A stretch of 64,000 bases of DNA from Paraburkholderia hospita (GCF_002902965.1 NZ_CP026109.1:310001-374000); one strand, 5' to 3'. Numbered from the stretch's first letter, positions 1 to 10,220 are shown. Program-made: numbers and translations. Notes: generated by a model not told the origin, from the letters alone.

Positions 1-238
1 CGGTTCCCGCAACGATCCGTTTTCTCCTTGTCGCCAGCACCGGCCCTAAGGCAACGGGTCGCGCGCGCCGTCGCGTCGCCGCAGTGACGACACCGACTGG
101 CGAACTCGATGCAACGTTGTCCGGCACGCTGCGACCTCGCGCGATATGTGTCGGCACAGCGGTTGCTGCATCGTTGAGCCGGGTGGACTTTCATACCCCT
201 ATGACGGCCGCGCGCTGCTACGCATCAGGAGGACCCAG

Positions 239-529
239 ATGTCATTCCAATCCTATCTTCCTTACCGCCACTGCACCGTCGATGTCTGCGTGACGCCCGC
301 GAAAACATACGCGCTCGGCGGCCCATATCGGCGGTACCGTGTAACCTGGACCGTTTCTTCGCCTGGCCGAACTGGAAATCAGGTGATCAGTTTCCCCGAG
401 CAGTTCGATTTCCTTTCCGAACAGGAAGCCTTTCGCTACGGAGAGAAGCGGGCGCACACGTTTATTGATTCCGTTCTTTCGACACCGTCGCAAGAGCACG
501 GCTTAAGCGACGGATTACTTCAAGGATGA
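239..529 (+). CDS. Small YRG/RAHTFID-family protein, member 1
   Basis: A 96-residue protein of unknown function. It belongs to a family repeated across this window; the closest relative is at 36061-36369. Shared features are a PYR segment near residue 8, a central RRYRVTW strand-like block, and a conserved end block EAFRYGEKRAHTFID around residues 63-77. The start is ATG 239, because a perfect AGGAGG lies at 227-232 with six bases between; the reading frame is open further upstream (to 146) but that part has no family similarity. No signal peptide or membrane segment is seen, so it is probably cytoplasmic. Existence of the gene is well supported; function is not known. Confidence 0.75.
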   Translation: MSFQSYLPYRHCTVDVCVTPAKTYALGGPYRRYRVTWTVSSPGRTGNQVISFPEQFDFLSEQEAFRYGEKRAHTFIDSVLSTPSQEHGLSDGLLQG

Positions 530-921
530 CGTCCTCGACGGTCTTGTGCATTCGCCGGGTGGCGCCTGCGGCTGCGCCGAGGCATCCTCCGTTACGGGCT
601 TGAGGTTGCTGTCAACGACACCCGAATCCGCGCATTACCGCATGGGCAGCAAGTGCATGGTTCAGGCCGCCTGGACACGCCACAGCGCGTTCATCGCATC
701 AGTTCGCTTAACGAGTTCCGATCCGTCCGCAAGACTCCGTTTGCGCAAGCCGCCAGACGGTTGATGTCGGTCGAGGCATCCGGAGTGCAGAGCGCGGTGT
801 CGATGGCCACGGTAGCGACGACGAGAATCTCCATCGCTGCCAGCGGCAGCGACAGCTTAAACAGTTCCGGCACGCGGGGAAATGTCTTCATCGATGCAAT
901 CCTCAAGCAGTGCAGCTTCTG

Positions 922-1119
922 CGATGCCAGTAACTCATTGAGCTTGAGGTGCACGGCGACCGAGTCCTTGTTCTGGCGTTGCTGGATGAGGAACACCATG
1001 AGGAAGGTGATAACGGTCGTCCCGGTGTTCACGACGAGCTGCCAGTTTTCGGAAAAGTGGAAAACGGGTCCGCAAACCAGCCAGATCACAATGGACATGG
1101 ATGCAAGCCCAAAGGACAC
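922..1119 (-). pseudogene. Low-affinity iron permease family relic
   Basis: The first 66 residues of a minus-strand frame match the core of the low-affinity iron permease family (PF04120 type): a hydrophobic stretch with GPVFHFSENWQLVVNTGTT, then TFLMVFLIQ and the conserved QNKD-LKLNELL segment. The N-terminal start of the normal protein is missing and the similarity stops after NELLAS, although the frame stays open to 691. The missing N-terminus abuts the Nudix relic on the other strand, so a rearrangement junction near 1110-1120 is likely. Not expected to be functional. Confidence 0.6.
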
Positions 1120-1380
1120 TTTTCTGTTCGTGCCTCATCGCATCCGTTGGACTCTGCCTGGTGGCGCTGTCCGCGCGAACGAAAGTCCACGGCAGTGCGC
1201 GCACCGCGAGCTTGAGGAAGAGACTTCGCTGGTCGCAGCGTCGTCAGCAGATCTGTGGCAGTTCGTCGGCTTCAACAGGCGCCATCACGTATTCATCGTA
1301 GAGATAGCAGACAGTGCAGACCCGCAGCCTCGAAACGAAATGCGGAGTTGCAGATGGTTCGTTCCAACGCGACATCGAAA
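1091..1380 (+). pseudogene. Nudix hydrolase relic
   Basis: A plus-strand frame contains WTLPGGAVRANE followed by HRELEEETSL, which is the Nudix box pattern (G-x5-E-x7-RE-x-x-EE) with the usual late glycine replaced by serine. It continues with a FNRRHHVFIVEIAD block and an NEMRSCRWF block, as in short Burkholderia Nudix proteins. The N-terminal strand is partly lost where it meets the iron permease relic, and there is no good ribosome binding site or start. It is inside a longer open frame (653-1492) whose other parts look like noise. I treat it as a relic. Confidence 0.55.
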
Positions 1381-1712
1381 CACTATTTGTAAGTGTGCTG
1401 ACGAGGCCAACTCCGGAACTGGTGTCGGGGCGTCGTGGCCAAGCCTGGCAGTGGACGACTCAAGGACCATGGAAAGCTGGATCACACGATGAGCATCGGC
1501 GATGGGAATGACGGGCAGCCGGCCGGTGTCTTCGCCGCTGTGCGGCCAGAGGGCGCTTCTCTGGCCGTGTGCAGGAAGGCGAAGGTTGCACAACCTGATT
1601 GGAAAAGTAACGCGAAGCGACTGCAAACCCTGGCGTTGTGCAGCAGGCGCACGCGATGCTGGCTTTGCATACACGCGCTCCTATGCGGTGTGCTATCAAC
1701 CCAGGAGGAAGA
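1381..1712. other. No recognisable gene
   Basis: Open frames exist on both strands, but none has a convincing start, codon bias or family resemblance. Probably decayed DNA between the Nudix relic and the next intact small gene. Confidence 0.4.
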
Positions 1713-2015
1713 ATGGCAATGACGCGCGAAGAATTCGAGCAAAAGATCGGAACCATATTGCGCGATCACGGTACCGGCGTGACGGCTGATCTGACCGACG
1801 AACTGCTCGCTTACTGGAACGGCCATGCGGTCGCCTACGTACTGATTTGCGCGGCGCCGCCGGACACCTGCTATGAAGAATTTGCCATGGACGACGCGCA
1901 GTGGAGAAACTGGCGATCGTGGCTTGAGGCATGGATAGAGGCGCCGATGTTTAGCGTGCGCCCTGAAGTGCACAACTGGCTGTCGGAAGAACCGCCTGCC
2001 GACGCTGGAGAGTAG
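1713..2015 (+). CDS. Small acidic protein with DLTDELL motif
   Basis: A 100-residue protein with no family I can name. The start is ATG 1713, with AGGAGG at 1703-1708; a second ATG lies two codons later. It begins MAMTREEFEQ and carries TADLTDELLAYWNGHAVAY. The sequence is acidic and rich in aromatic residues (WRNWRSWLEAW) and ends in EEPPADAGE. The N-terminal half resembles the truncated small frame at 46525-46638, and the NGHA segment recalls the WYGHAFAVGH segment of the broken gene at 46304-46514, so a second diverged small-protein family may exist here. No membrane segment is seen. Confidence 0.65.
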   Translation: MAMTREEFEQKIGTILRDHGTGVTADLTDELLAYWNGHAVAYVLICAAPPDTCYEEFAMDDAQWRNWRSWLEAWIEAPMFSVRPEVHNWLSEEPPADAGE

Positions 2016-2082
2016 AAGTGGGACACTGGGGCTCGGCCGATCATCGCGTGCGCCCGCTCCCGCCGCGGCACCCGGGGACATA

Positions 2083-2735
2083 CCTGCCCTCATCGAGCCG
2101 CAACTGGTGACGCTGGTTGCGCATCATCCGTCTACCGGCGACTGGTCGTATGAGACCAAGTTCGACGGCTATCTGGTGATGGTGCGAATCGAGAACGCGG
2201 GGGTCAATTTGATCGCCGGAACGGCCACGACTGGACATCACGGATGTCACGTCTGAGGCGCGCGTTGGCGGCGATCCCGGTCAGTGTTGCGTCGCACTAC
2301 GCCGAAGCGGTTGTGCTCGACCCAACAGGAAAGCCCGACTTCGGCGCGCTGCAAAACGCCTTCGATCGACGCAGCACGGCTGACATCGTCCTGTTCGTCT
2401 TCCATCTGCCATGGATTAATGGAAAGGACATCCACGGGCAGCCGCTGCACGCCGGGCGTGCATCGCTCATTGACCTGATGGAAAGCATGAAGAGCCCCCT
2501 TCTCAGATACCCGGATGACTTTGCTGAGGATCATGCCTCGCTGCTGGTCGGCCTGCAAGATGAAGCTGGAAGGTATCATCGGCAAGCGCGTGGACATGCC
2601 ATACTGCTCGGTCGTTCGGATGACTGGATCAAGCTCGAATGCAATCTTCGGCAGAAATTCGTGGTGGGCGGGGGCACGCGCGTCACTAGCCTGGCCGGTC
2701 GTCGATCTCTGGAGCAAGGACGTGAAGCAATGCGT
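2083..2735 (+). pseudogene. ligD: ATP-dependent DNA ligase (LigD-type) relic
   Basis: Pieces of the LigD ligase domain appear in order but in changing frames. First comes LIEPQLVTLVAHHP and YETKFDGY, which contains the KxDG nucleotidyltransferase motif. After a shift near 2217 come NGHDWTSR, PDFGALQNAFDRRSTADIV and LPWINGKDI. Another shift near 2545 gives KMKLEGIIGKRVDMPY, then a further shift gives RSDDWIKLECNLRQKFVVGG. The intact enzyme joins DNA ends in bacterial non-homologous end joining. Here at least three frameshifts and missing flanking domains mean it is dead. Confidence 0.8.
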
Positions 2736-3003
2736 GGGTGATCCACGCCTCCGCCCCGAGTTTCGCCAAGATCAGGTCCGCTTGCTCCTGGTCGAGGGGC
2801 TCGAAGCTGATCGTGATGCGCTCAAACTCTCCGTGTCGCAAACAGCCCGTACAGGCGCCCCGCATATTCGCGCCCGCGGCCGTCAACAGCCGCCACAGCG
2901 CGATCACATGCATCTCGCCGCACGGCGTTTGGACCGTGACACCGCCCACACGTCCACTGCTCTGCAGATAACGGATCATCGTCATCACCCGCAAGCTTCT
3001 CAT
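2686..3003 (-). CDS. Hypothetical protein
   Basis: A 105-residue minus-strand frame (98 or 97 residues if translation begins at the later methionines). It contains MIRYLQSSGRVGG, an internal CTGC pair, and a SFEPLDQEQADLILAKLG block that reads like a folded alpha/beta protein. I recognise no family. It overlaps the end of the ligase relic by about 50 bases on the other strand, which fits a gene that moved in or expanded after the ligase died. No strong ribosome binding site precedes any start, so the start is uncertain. Confidence 0.45.
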   Translation of the reverse strand: MRSLRVMTMIRYLQSSGRVGGVTVQTPCGEMHVIALWRLLTAAGANMRGACTGCLRHGEFERITISFEPLDQEQADLILAKLGAEAWITHALLHVLAPEIDDRPG

Positions 3004-3057
3004 GCCGATGGATGAAGTGTAACGCCGGGCCGGCTGCCTGTTAAGTGAGCCGGCGCG

Positions 3058-4410
3058 CTAAGCTTCGGGTGTGCGGAAATCCCGCCCGGAGCCCTTCGTG
3101 ACGCGCGTGCGCATGTAACGCTTCAGCGCGGGCGTCGCGCTGCAACCATGCGCGAATGCCGATATGACAATGGTGGCGAGAATCGCAGGCGCGAGAGGAC
3201 GGAGGGCGCTGCGGCTGTGCTCGAGAGCAAACAGGAGATAATAGACCGCACCGATTCCGCGAATGCCCATCCATGTCGTCAGGATCCGCTGCTGGCGGTC
3301 GAAGGTCGACCCGCAGAGCGAAAGTGCGGTTCCAATCGACCGGGCGACCAAAAGCAGGAACAGCACTGGCCAGATCGCATGCCAGTCGAGCAGTTCTCGC
3401 CAGTGGGCGGAAATGACGTTGCCGACCGGAAGCATCAGTCCGAATTCGACGATACGCTCAATTTCCACCGCGATCGCCATCATCGACTGCCATGTACGCG
3501 TGTGGCAGTTCGGGACTGGTGGCGGGCCTCCTGTTTGTGGCTGCGCTCGACATCAGCGAGCGCCTCCGACGGCATCTGCTTGCCGCTTGCGTCCAGTTCT
3601 TCATGGCGCAGCGCGACGCCAGCGGCGAACACGGCAACGAAGGCGTATGTGTGCGCAAGCAACGCGGCGCCATAGCAAAGCCCCATCAGGCCAGTCGCGG
3701 GACGATCGCTGCCCAGGCTCGGCCAGCCGCACAGAGCGAGGCCGATCAACGCAACGGGATAGGCCGACCCGTCGTTGCACCTACCTTCGCCGGACAGCGC
3801 GAAGCGCAGGGGTTCGTCATCGCCGGCTTCCCTGACGCGAAGTTAATTCGCAAGCACGGGCGGTAGGTGCGAGCGCTGCCGCCAGTACGAGCGCTGGCCC
3901 AAGGGCGAGGCCGCCCCCGAGAAGGCCGGCTCCAGCAACGAGGGCGACGGTTGCAAGCATCGCGGGCAAGCAGAGGCGTAGTGGAAGTCGCCACAATGGA
4001 TCACGTAGCGGCAGATGCAGGTGCATGCCGATCGCCATCAACGAGACGACAAGGCCCGTTTGACCCACAACTCTTAGCGTGCGTACATCGCTGTCGAGCG
4101 AGACGGCAGCAGGTTCGTGCACGCCCTGTCCAATCAGGAAGCCCCATCGCGCCGCTGAGTGGCAGGCGGGCGACAAGTCCGCGGCCCAAGCGCCATCGCT
4201 ACGAGCAGCGCGTCAACGAGGAAGAACCCGAGCGCTTCCATCAGCATCTCCGAGAAGGGACGACTGTCGTCGGGCTGACCGTCCTTCGCCCGCAGTGGCA
4301 CGACGTGCGCAAACGTCAGCGCGCCATACATCCCGGTGCGGCGGGACGTTACAGGCGGGGGGGTTACATCAAGGAGCAGGCGACAGCAGCGCTCCAGATC
4401 AGCAGTTGCA
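3058..4410 (-). pseudogene. Cation:proton antiporter relic
   Basis: Fragments of a CPA1-type sodium/proton antiporter occur in order along the minus strand in several frames. They are LTFAHVVPLRAKDGQP and EALGFFLVDALL (about 4330-4200), SLMAIGMHLHLPLRDPLWRLPLRL and GLALGPALVLAAALAPT (about 4050-3870), LCYGAALLAHTYAFVAVFAAGVALRHEEL (about 3680-3590), and IERIVEFGLMLPVGNVISAHWRELLDW then WMGIRGIGAVYYLLFALEH (about 3460-3230). The DPVLASEL region expected after the APT is scrambled and a middle section is missing. The parent was an inner-membrane ion exchanger. It has several frameshifts and is a clear pseudogene. Confidence 0.8.
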
Positions 4411-4820
4411 TGTACAGCAGGGAAGTGTTTAAGCGTCTCACGATGGCGCTCCGGGTGGCTTGACGATGAGAAAAGCAATCGCCATACCACAGTGGCTTAG
4501 ACGGTGCCGCCCATTACGTGGCATGCATTATTGGCAATCCAAAGTAAAAATTCGCAGCGTGATGTGCCGGACTACTTCCCGCACGACACGTGGCACGGCG
4601 CATGCGAAACCAGTCGCGCAGGTTGAAGCCTTGCGTTCCTGCGCGCAATCACGCCAGAGCCACCGCTCTGAGACCGGTTCGATGGCATCCCGCACCTCCT
4701 GCGTTCGTCTTCGGTCCGCACAGCCAGTCAAGTCCAGTCATTCCAGATGCGAAGTTCTTCCGCCCACCATGGGTGTGAAGCGCGTCGCGAGAGGTCCCGT
4801 CACATCTATTGGAGAAAACC
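4411..4820. other. Upstream region of manganese catalase
   Basis: About 410 bases with no convincing gene; frames in this stretch have no family similarity. It presumably carries the catalase promoter, but I see no strong sigma-70 boxes. Confidence 0.35.
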
Positions 4821-5705
4821 ATGTTCGTTCACAACAAACGACTGCAATACACCGTACGCGTCGCGGCGCCCAACCCGGGGCTCGCCAACCTGCTGCTCGA
4901 ACAGTTCGGTGGGCCGCAAGGCGAACTGGCGGCGGCGTGCCGGTATTTTACGCAGGCGGTAAGCGAGGAGGATCCGGGCCGACGCGACATGCTGTTCGAC
5001 ATTGCGACGGAAGAACTCAGCCATCTGGAAATCATTGGTTCGATTGTCGCGATGCTCAACAAGGGCGCGAAAGGCCAGCTTGCCGAAGGCGTCGAACAGG
5101 AAGCCGAACTTTACCGATCACTTACCAGCGGCGGCAATGATTCGCACGTTACGGCGTTGCTGTATGGCGGCGGCCCAGCGCTGACCAACTCCGCGGGAGT
5201 TCCGTGGACTGCCGCCTACATCGACACGATCGGCGAGCCGACGGCCGACCTGCGATCGAACATCGCGGCAGAAGCGCGCGCAAAAATCGTCTACGAACGG
5301 TTGATTAACGTGACCGACGATCCGGGTATTCAGGAAGCGCTCGGGTTCCTGATGACCCGCGAGATCGCGCATCAGAAATCGTTCGAGAAAGCCCTGCATT
5401 CGATCCAGCCAAACTTTCCACAAGGAAAGTTGCCGGGCGTGCCGGAGTTCACCAACGTCTACTACAACATGTCCGACGGCGGTGATGCGCCACGTGGGCC
5501 GTGGAATCAGGGCCCGGGCTGGGAGTTCGTGGAGAGGCCCGAGCCGGCGGTCGACGGCGGCGATGGGCTTGCCAGCGTTCAGGTATCCCCTGAACAGGTC
5601 GAGTTGTTAAGCGCGATGGCTTCGCGCACCGCCTCTGCGGCTGACAGCGATCCTGTCACTGGCGCCGATCTCGGCGCGAACCAGGAGGCGGCAGTACAGA
5701 AATAA
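4821..5705 (+). CDS. katN: Manganese catalase
   Basis: A 294-residue non-haem catalase that breaks hydrogen peroxide into water and oxygen using a di-manganese centre held in a four-helix bundle. The start is ATG 4821 (MFVHNKRLQYTVRV), which matches the family start and has GGAG at 4811-4814. Metal ligands expected for the family are visible: E35 in GGPQGEL, E65 and H68 in ATEELSHLE, E151 in NIAAEARAK and H184 in REIAHQKSF. The C-terminal third (from about residue 225) is a proline/glycine-rich tail. Downstream are an alcohol dehydrogenase, a YciF-like protein and the manganese importer MntH, which suggests a peroxide-stress block. Two broken relics of this gene lie at 11416 and 16965. Confidence 0.95.
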   Translation: MFVHNKRLQYTVRVAAPNPGLANLLLEQFGGPQGELAAACRYFTQAVSEEDPGRRDMLFDIATEELSHLEIIGSIVAMLNKGAKGQLAEGVEQEAELYRSLTSGGNDSHVTALLYGGGPALTNSAGVPWTAAYIDTIGEPTADLRSNIAAEARAKIVYERLINVTDDPGIQEALGFLMTREIAHQKSFEKALHSIQPNFPQGKLPGVPEFTNVYYNMSDGGDAPRGPWNQGPGWEFVERPEPAVDGGDGLASVQVSPEQVELLSAMASRTASAADSDPVTGADLGANQEAAVQK

Positions 5706-5714
5706 GGATTAAAC

Positions 5715-5749
5715 GCGGTTCGCTGCGGACGGTTACCGCAGCGAACCGC
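5715..5749 (+). terminator. Strong hairpin after manganese catalase
   Basis: A perfect 14-base inverted repeat (GCGGTTCGCTGCGG at 5715-5728 and its complement at 5736-5749, loop of seven bases) starts ten bases after the catalase stop codon. There is no long T-run, only TTCTG, so it may be a weak terminator or a transcript-stabilising hairpin. Confidence 0.6.
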
Positions 5750-5935
5750 TTCTGTGCTGGCATCCCCGTGCGGCAACAGCGCCGAAATGCGCGGACCGCC
5801 TCCGCGGCTCCACGCAGCCAGCCAATGCGGATCTCTGAAAGGCGTGTCCGGTGACTGTCTGGAATAGCCGTTGCTGTTAAACGGCACGCGGCGTGTTGCG
5901 CCCCGACCATTCGCAGTATTCCCCTGGAGAAGCAC

Positions 5936-7105
5936 ATGAGAGCGCTTCGTTGGCACGGCAAGCATGACATCCGGTGTGACACGGTTCCGGATCCCGTTAT
6001 CGAGGAAGGGCGCGACGCGATTGTGAAAGTGAGCTCGTGCGCGATCTGTGGATCCGATCTCCACCTGTTCGATGGCTTCATGCCGACAATGGAAAGCGGC
6101 GACATCATGGGACATGAATTCATGGGTGAAGTAGTCGAAGTAGGCAGGGACAACCACAAGCTCAAGATAGGTGACCGTGTGGTTGTGCCGTTCACGATCT
6201 TCTGCGGGGATTGCGATCAGTGCCGACGTGGGAACTTCTCTGTTTGCGAGCGCAGTAATCGCAACCGGGACAAGGCAGACAAGGTGTTTGGGCATACCAC
6301 AGCCGGACTTTTCGGCTATTCGCATCTGACGGGCGGCTACCCGGGCGGGCAGGCCGAATTCGTGCGCGTCCCGATGGCGGACACCACGCACGTGAAGATC
6401 CCGCCCGGGCTGACCGACGAACAGGTCCTCTTTCTCGGCGACATCTTTCCGACGGGCTGGCAGGCAGCGGCGAACTGTGAGATCCAGCAGGAGGATACCG
6501 TCGCGATCTGGGGCGCCGGTCCCGTCGGACAGATGACAATCCGCAGCGCCGTGCTGCTCGGCGCAAGGCAGGTCATTGCGATAGACCGCGTGCCAGAGCG
6601 GCTTGCCATGGCTAAGGCCGGCGGCGCAATCACCATCAATTTCGATGAAGAAAGCGTACTCGAACGGCTCAAGGAACTGACGCGCGGTAAAGGCCCCGAG
6701 AAGTGCATCGATGCCGTCGGCATGGAGTCACACGCAACTCGCTCGTTCGACGCGATTTACGACCGTGTCAAGCAGGCGGTGATGCTGGAGACGGACCGTC
6801 CCCATGTGCTGCGCGAAATGATCTATGTCTGCCGCCCGGCCGGAACATTGTCGGTGCCCGGTGTCTATGGCGGTCTGATCGACAAGATTCCGTTCGGCGC
6901 GTCGATGAACAAGGGACTGACCTGGAAGATGGGGCAAACCCACGTCAACCGCTGGACCGATGATCTCCTGCGCCGTATCCAGGAAGGCCAGATCGACCCG
7001 TCGTTCGTCATTACTCACACTGTGCCGCTGCAGGACGGGCCCGGTATGTACAAGACGTTCCGCGACAAGGAAGACGGCTGCATCAAGGTGGTATTGAAAC
7101 CGTGA
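5936..7105 (+). CDS. Zinc-dependent alcohol dehydrogenase, formaldehyde-dehydrogenase-like
   Basis: A 389-residue medium-chain dehydrogenase that should oxidise an alcohol or aldehyde adduct with NAD. Catalytic zinc ligands are C38 in CAICGSDLH and H60-E61 in MGHEFMGEV. The structural zinc site is the four cysteines at 90, 93, 96 and 104 (CGDCDQC, then C). The Rossmann motif GAGPVGQM follows near residue 200. The start ATG 5936 has CTGGAG about seven bases upstream. It lies 230 bases after the manganese catalase and 95 bases before the YciF-like gene on the same strand. Proteins of this layout often accompany catalase and YciF-like genes in stress blocks. The substrate cannot be read from the sequence. 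Confidence 0.9.
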   Translation: MRALRWHGKHDIRCDTVPDPVIEEGRDAIVKVSSCAICGSDLHLFDGFMPTMESGDIMGHEFMGEVVEVGRDNHKLKIGDRVVVPFTIFCGDCDQCRRGNFSVCERSNRNRDKADKVFGHTTAGLFGYSHLTGGYPGGQAEFVRVPMADTTHVKIPPGLTDEQVLFLGDIFPTGWQAAANCEIQQEDTVAIWGAGPVGQMTIRSAVLLGARQVIAIDRVPERLAMAKAGGAITINFDEESVLERLKELTRGKGPEKCIDAVGMESHATRSFDAIYDRVKQAVMLETDRPHVLREMIYVCRPAGTLSVPGVYGGLIDKIPFGASMNKGLTWKMGQTHVNRWTDDLLRRIQEGQIDPSFVITHTVPLQDGPGMYKTFRDKEDGCIKVVLKP

Positions 7106-7200
7106 GGAGCGGGGCGGGCGTGCCTGGACCGACTCCTCACAGCCCGGAAGTCAGCAACGCTGGCTGTCGATAATGAAGTTCCAACCGAAGGGGGTACAAC

Positions 7201-7785
7201 ATGGCACAACGTAAAACGGTAGATGATCTTTTTGTCCATATGTTGTCGGACATTTACAGCGCGGAGAAGCGGTTGACCAGAGCGCTCGCGAAGCTGTCTC
7301 GCGCCGCATCCGATCCACAACTGAGCGACGCGTTCAAGACGCATCTGGAGGAGACGCAAGGCCAAGTGGAGCGTATCGATCAGGTTGTGGAGGTTAGCGG
7401 TATCAAGCTCAAGCGCATGAAGTGCGTCGCAATGGAAGGGTTGATCGAAGAGGGTGATGAACTCATCGACGAGATCGAAAAAGGCGCGGTGCTCGACGCC
7501 GGGCTCGTTGCCGCGGCACAGAAAGTCGAACACTATGAGATCGCAGCCTACGGCAGCCTGTGTGCGATCGGCAAACAGCTGGGTTTGACGGAAGCCGTCA
7601 AACTATTGAAGGAAACACTCGAAGAGGAGAAAGCGACCGATATGAAGCTTACCCAGTTCGCCGAGAGAGCGGGCAACGTGAAGGCGAGGGCCGCCTTACC
7701 ACCCGACGTCGTCGGGCCGATGCCACGCCGACGATGTCGCGCGTTGATCTCAGATCAGCTGGCTTCTTCGGCAGCAGCCAGCTGA
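7201..7785 (+). CDS. yciF: YciF-like ferritin-fold protein (DUF892)
   Basis: A 194-residue protein whose first 160 residues match the YciE/YciF (DUF892) family of four-helix, ferritin-like stress proteins. Typical blocks are VDDLFVHMLSDIYSAEKRLTRAL, HLEETQGQVERIDQV, GLIEEGDELI, AAAQKVEHYEIAAYGSL and LKETLEEEKATDMKLTQ. Metal-binding E/H pairs are conserved (HLEET, EHYEI, EEEKATD). The ATG at 7201 has AAGGGGG just upstream. The last 30 residues (PPDVVGPMPRRRCRAL onward) are not typical; relatives end soon after the LTQ helix, so a late frameshift may have replaced the tail. Role inferred from family: iron or oxidative stress defence together with the catalase. Confidence 0.9.
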   Translation: MAQRKTVDDLFVHMLSDIYSAEKRLTRALAKLSRAASDPQLSDAFKTHLEETQGQVERIDQVVEVSGIKLKRMKCVAMEGLIEEGDELIDEIEKGAVLDAGLVAAAQKVEHYEIAAYGSLCAIGKQLGLTEAVKLLKETLEEEKATDMKLTQFAERAGNVKARAALPPDVVGPMPRRRCRALISDQLASSAAAS

Positions 7786-7974
7786 TTGCAAATGCCCGGT
7801 CGCCTGTCGCGACGCCCACTTCTTCAGGCTCAGCTGGTCGAATGCTGTGTGGGCTCACTGCTCTCGTTATCTGCCGAAGAAGGGTTCATGTCTTCCTCTA
7901 GGCCAATAACCGGACACCGATGCGAATCGCGATCTGTGTTCAAGAACCGCCGTTGAGCGATTCCATCTGCCGCG

Positions 7975-9315
7975 CTAACCGCCAATCATGTCGATGAGCA
8001 GCTTTCCGTTGAGAATGACGATCAGGCTCGCGACGCCCGACGTGAGTACTTTCGTCCACCGGCCGATGACAAAGGAACCCATCAGTCGGCGGTCCGAAAC
8101 GAATTGCGCCAGCGGGATCACCGCGAATGGCAGTTGCCTCGACAGAATTACCTGACTCAACACCAGGAGGTGGGCTGTGCCGCGATCGCCGTAGAGGCCG
8201 TTGACAACGATCACGGGTACGATCGCGAGGCCGCGCGTGATGAGCCGCCGCGCCCGGGCCGGCATACGCAACTGCACGAAGCCCTCCATCACTATCTGCC
8301 CCGCCAGTGTTGCGGTAACGGTCGAGTTCAATCCCGATGCGAGCAGGGCGAGCGCGAACAGTGTTGAGTCGATACCGACCCCGAGCAGCGGCGACAGCAG
8401 ACGGAATGCGTCGCCGATTTCGGAAACATCGGTGTGGCCAGCATCGTGGAAGGTTGCGGCTGCGACGATCACGATTGCCGCATTGACGAAAAGCGCCAGC
8501 ATCAATGCGAGGGTACTGTCGATGGTCGCCCAGCGGATTGCTTCGTGCCGGCCCTCGCGCGTCTTCGGGTAGGCGCGCGTTTGCACGACCGACGAATGCA
8601 GGTAAAGGTTATGCGGCATGACGGTCGCCCCAATAATGCCGATCGCCAGGTAAAGTGTTTCCCGGTGCGTAACGATCTCGACCGAAGGCAGGAAGCCGCG
8701 CAGCACGGCAGCCACGGGTGGCGCAGCGGCCACGATCTGCACGGTGAAGCAAGCGGCGATCAGCATCAGCAGCGCGATGACAAACGCCTCGAGAAAGCGA
8801 GAGCCCCGACTCATGAGCAGCAGTACCAGGAAGGCATCGAGCGCGGTGAGTAATGCACCGCCGATCAGCGGGATGCCGAAAAGCAGTCGCAATGCGATAG
8901 CCGTGCCGATGACTTCCGCCAGGTCGCAGGCAATGATGGCCAGTTCGCAGGCGATCCAGAGCGCGTTGCTGAGTGCTTTCGGATAGCGAGTGCGACATGC
9001 CTGCGCAAGGTCGCATCCCGTCGCAATTCCCAGGCGCACGGACAATGCCTGCAGGAGTATGGCCATCAGATTCGACAGCAGGATAACGGCGAGCAGCGTG
9101 TAGCCGAAGCGCGATCCGCCTGCAATGTCAGTTGCCCAGTTCCCCGGGTCCATGTAGCCGACGGAGACCATATAACCCGGCCCTACGAACGCGAAAAAGC
9201 GCCGCCAGCCTATGCGGCCGGCAGATATGGGCACGGACCGATACACCTCAGGCAAACTTGGCGCGACCAGCTCACCGGCATCGGCGTTCGAACAGGATTT
9301 CAGACGGTCGGACAT
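7975..9315 (-). CDS. mntH: Nramp-family manganese/divalent metal transporter
   Basis: A 446-residue inner-membrane proton-coupled metal importer. About eleven hydrophobic segments are visible. The Nramp metal-site motif [17 protein letters not shown] is in helix 1 and MPHNLYLHS in helix 6. The [17 protein letters not shown] start is typical. The frame opens at a GTG (9342), but ATG 9315 (MSDRLKSC) is a reasonable start; neither has a strong ribosome binding site. It is on the opposite strand to the catalase group and converges on the YciF-like gene. Supplying manganese to the neighbouring manganese catalase is an attractive inference. No MntR or Mur box was identified with certainty upstream. 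Confidence 0.93.
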   Translation of the reverse strand: MSDRLKSCSNADAGELVAPSLPEVYRSVPISAGRIGWRRFFAFVGPGYMVSVGYMDPGNWATDIAGGSRFGYTLLAVILLSNLMAILLQALSVRLGIATGCDLAQACRTRYPKALSNALWIACELAIIACDLAEVIGTAIALRLLFGIPLIGGALLTALDAFLVLLLMSRGSRFLEAFVIALLMLIAACFTVQIVAAAPPVAAVLRGFLPSVEIVTHRETLYLAIGIIGATVMPHNLYLHSSVVQTRAYPKTREGRHEAIRWATIDSTLALMLALFVNAAIVIVAAATFHDAGHTDVSEIGDAFRLLSPLLGVGIDSTLFALALLASGLNSTVTATLAGQIVMEGFVQLRMPARARRLITRGLAIVPVIVVNGLYGDRGTAHLLVLSQVILSRQLPFAVIPLAQFVSDRRLMGSFVIGRWTKVLTSGVASLIVILNGKLLIDMIGG

Positions 9316-9563
9316 AGTGCTGGCGATTAACGAATTTATCACGACCCCTTGCAGCTATGAACGGGACACCGACACCACCTGCCTCACCACGCGTTTCTCG
9401 GCACCCGTGGCCTGAAGCCCGACTGGCAATAGAATGTGTTTCGCGAGCTATGCGTGGCCCGGCGTTTCGATGCGAACGCCGAGCGTGACTGGCGCGCCGT
9501 GCGCCAATTGCTGCGGCGATGAGGACCGTCTGCGGTAGTCCACGCGCCGTCTGGTCGCCCTAT

Positions 9564-10115
9564 CTACTGTGCTGACACTCCCTTCTGTGCTGCAAGGTCT
9601 TGCGCGCGTTTGTAGTGCTCCTGGATCGTTGGCATTGCGTCCTGCGCGGCCTTCTTGAGCTTGGCATCCTGGCCTTCCGCGATTTCCTTCTGGAATGCAG
9701 CGATAGCCTGTTTGTGTCCCTCCAGCCCAACCTTCTGAATGTATGCCTGATCAAATTCCTTGCCCTTGAGTGCCTTCAGCGTATCAAGGATCGACGTGTC
9801 GGAGTTGTCCTTTGGCACCGTCACGCCCTTTGGAGCGGCCATCTTCAGCTGAACGGTCAGCTTGGTGTGGTCGAGCATCATGTGGTGCGCGAAGGATTTC
9901 ACGTCCTTGTCCTCCGAGTTCTTCTGCGCGAGCTTCGCTGCGTCGATTTCCGTTGACGAGGACATCGACGCCGCCTGCACAAAATCTTTATCGACCTGAG
10001 ACAACGGATTCGCAGCCGTCGTCGAGGCAGCTTGTGTCTGGGCCAGGCCGGCAGGGCATAGGGCAGGGCCCGCGATCAAGATGCCGGCAAGAACAAACAG
10101 ATGCTTCGTTTTCAT
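9564..10115 (-). CDS. Secreted DUF4142 protein
   Basis: A 183-residue exported protein. Residues 1-25 form a signal peptide (MKTKHLFVLAGILIAGPAL, cleavage near GLAQ). The mature part matches DUF4142, an all-helical ferritin-like family: VDKDFVQAASMSSSTEIDAAKLA, SFAHHMMLDHTKL, DQAYIQKVGLEGHKQAIAAF and IQEHYKRAQDL. The start ATG 10115 has GGGAGAGAA just upstream. The family often occurs beside stress genes; its biochemical role is not established. It probably acts in the periplasm. It lies in the same direction as the hemerythrin gene, 105 bases downstream of it. Confidence 0.9.
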   Translation of the reverse strand: MKTKHLFVLAGILIAGPALCPAGLAQTQAASTTAANPLSQVDKDFVQAASMSSSTEIDAAKLAQKNSEDKDVKSFAHHMMLDHTKLTVQLKMAAPKGVTVPKDNSDTSILDTLKALKGKEFDQAYIQKVGLEGHKQAIAAFQKEIAEGQDAKLKKAAQDAMPTIQEHYKRAQDLAAQKGVSAQ

Positions 10116-10220
10116 GCTTTCTCTCCCTGGGTGCTGAGCTGACGGATGCGAATGTAATGCGGGCGTTTTGCTGGAGGATGGCCGACGGAAAACAGCGGTG
10201 ACGACAGCTGGGACCGTCAG

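Noticed and set aside
653..1492. A long plus-strand open frame of 279 codons
   Set aside because: Only the 1091-1380 part looks like a protein (Nudix); the rest has no motif and overlaps the iron permease relic on the other strand.
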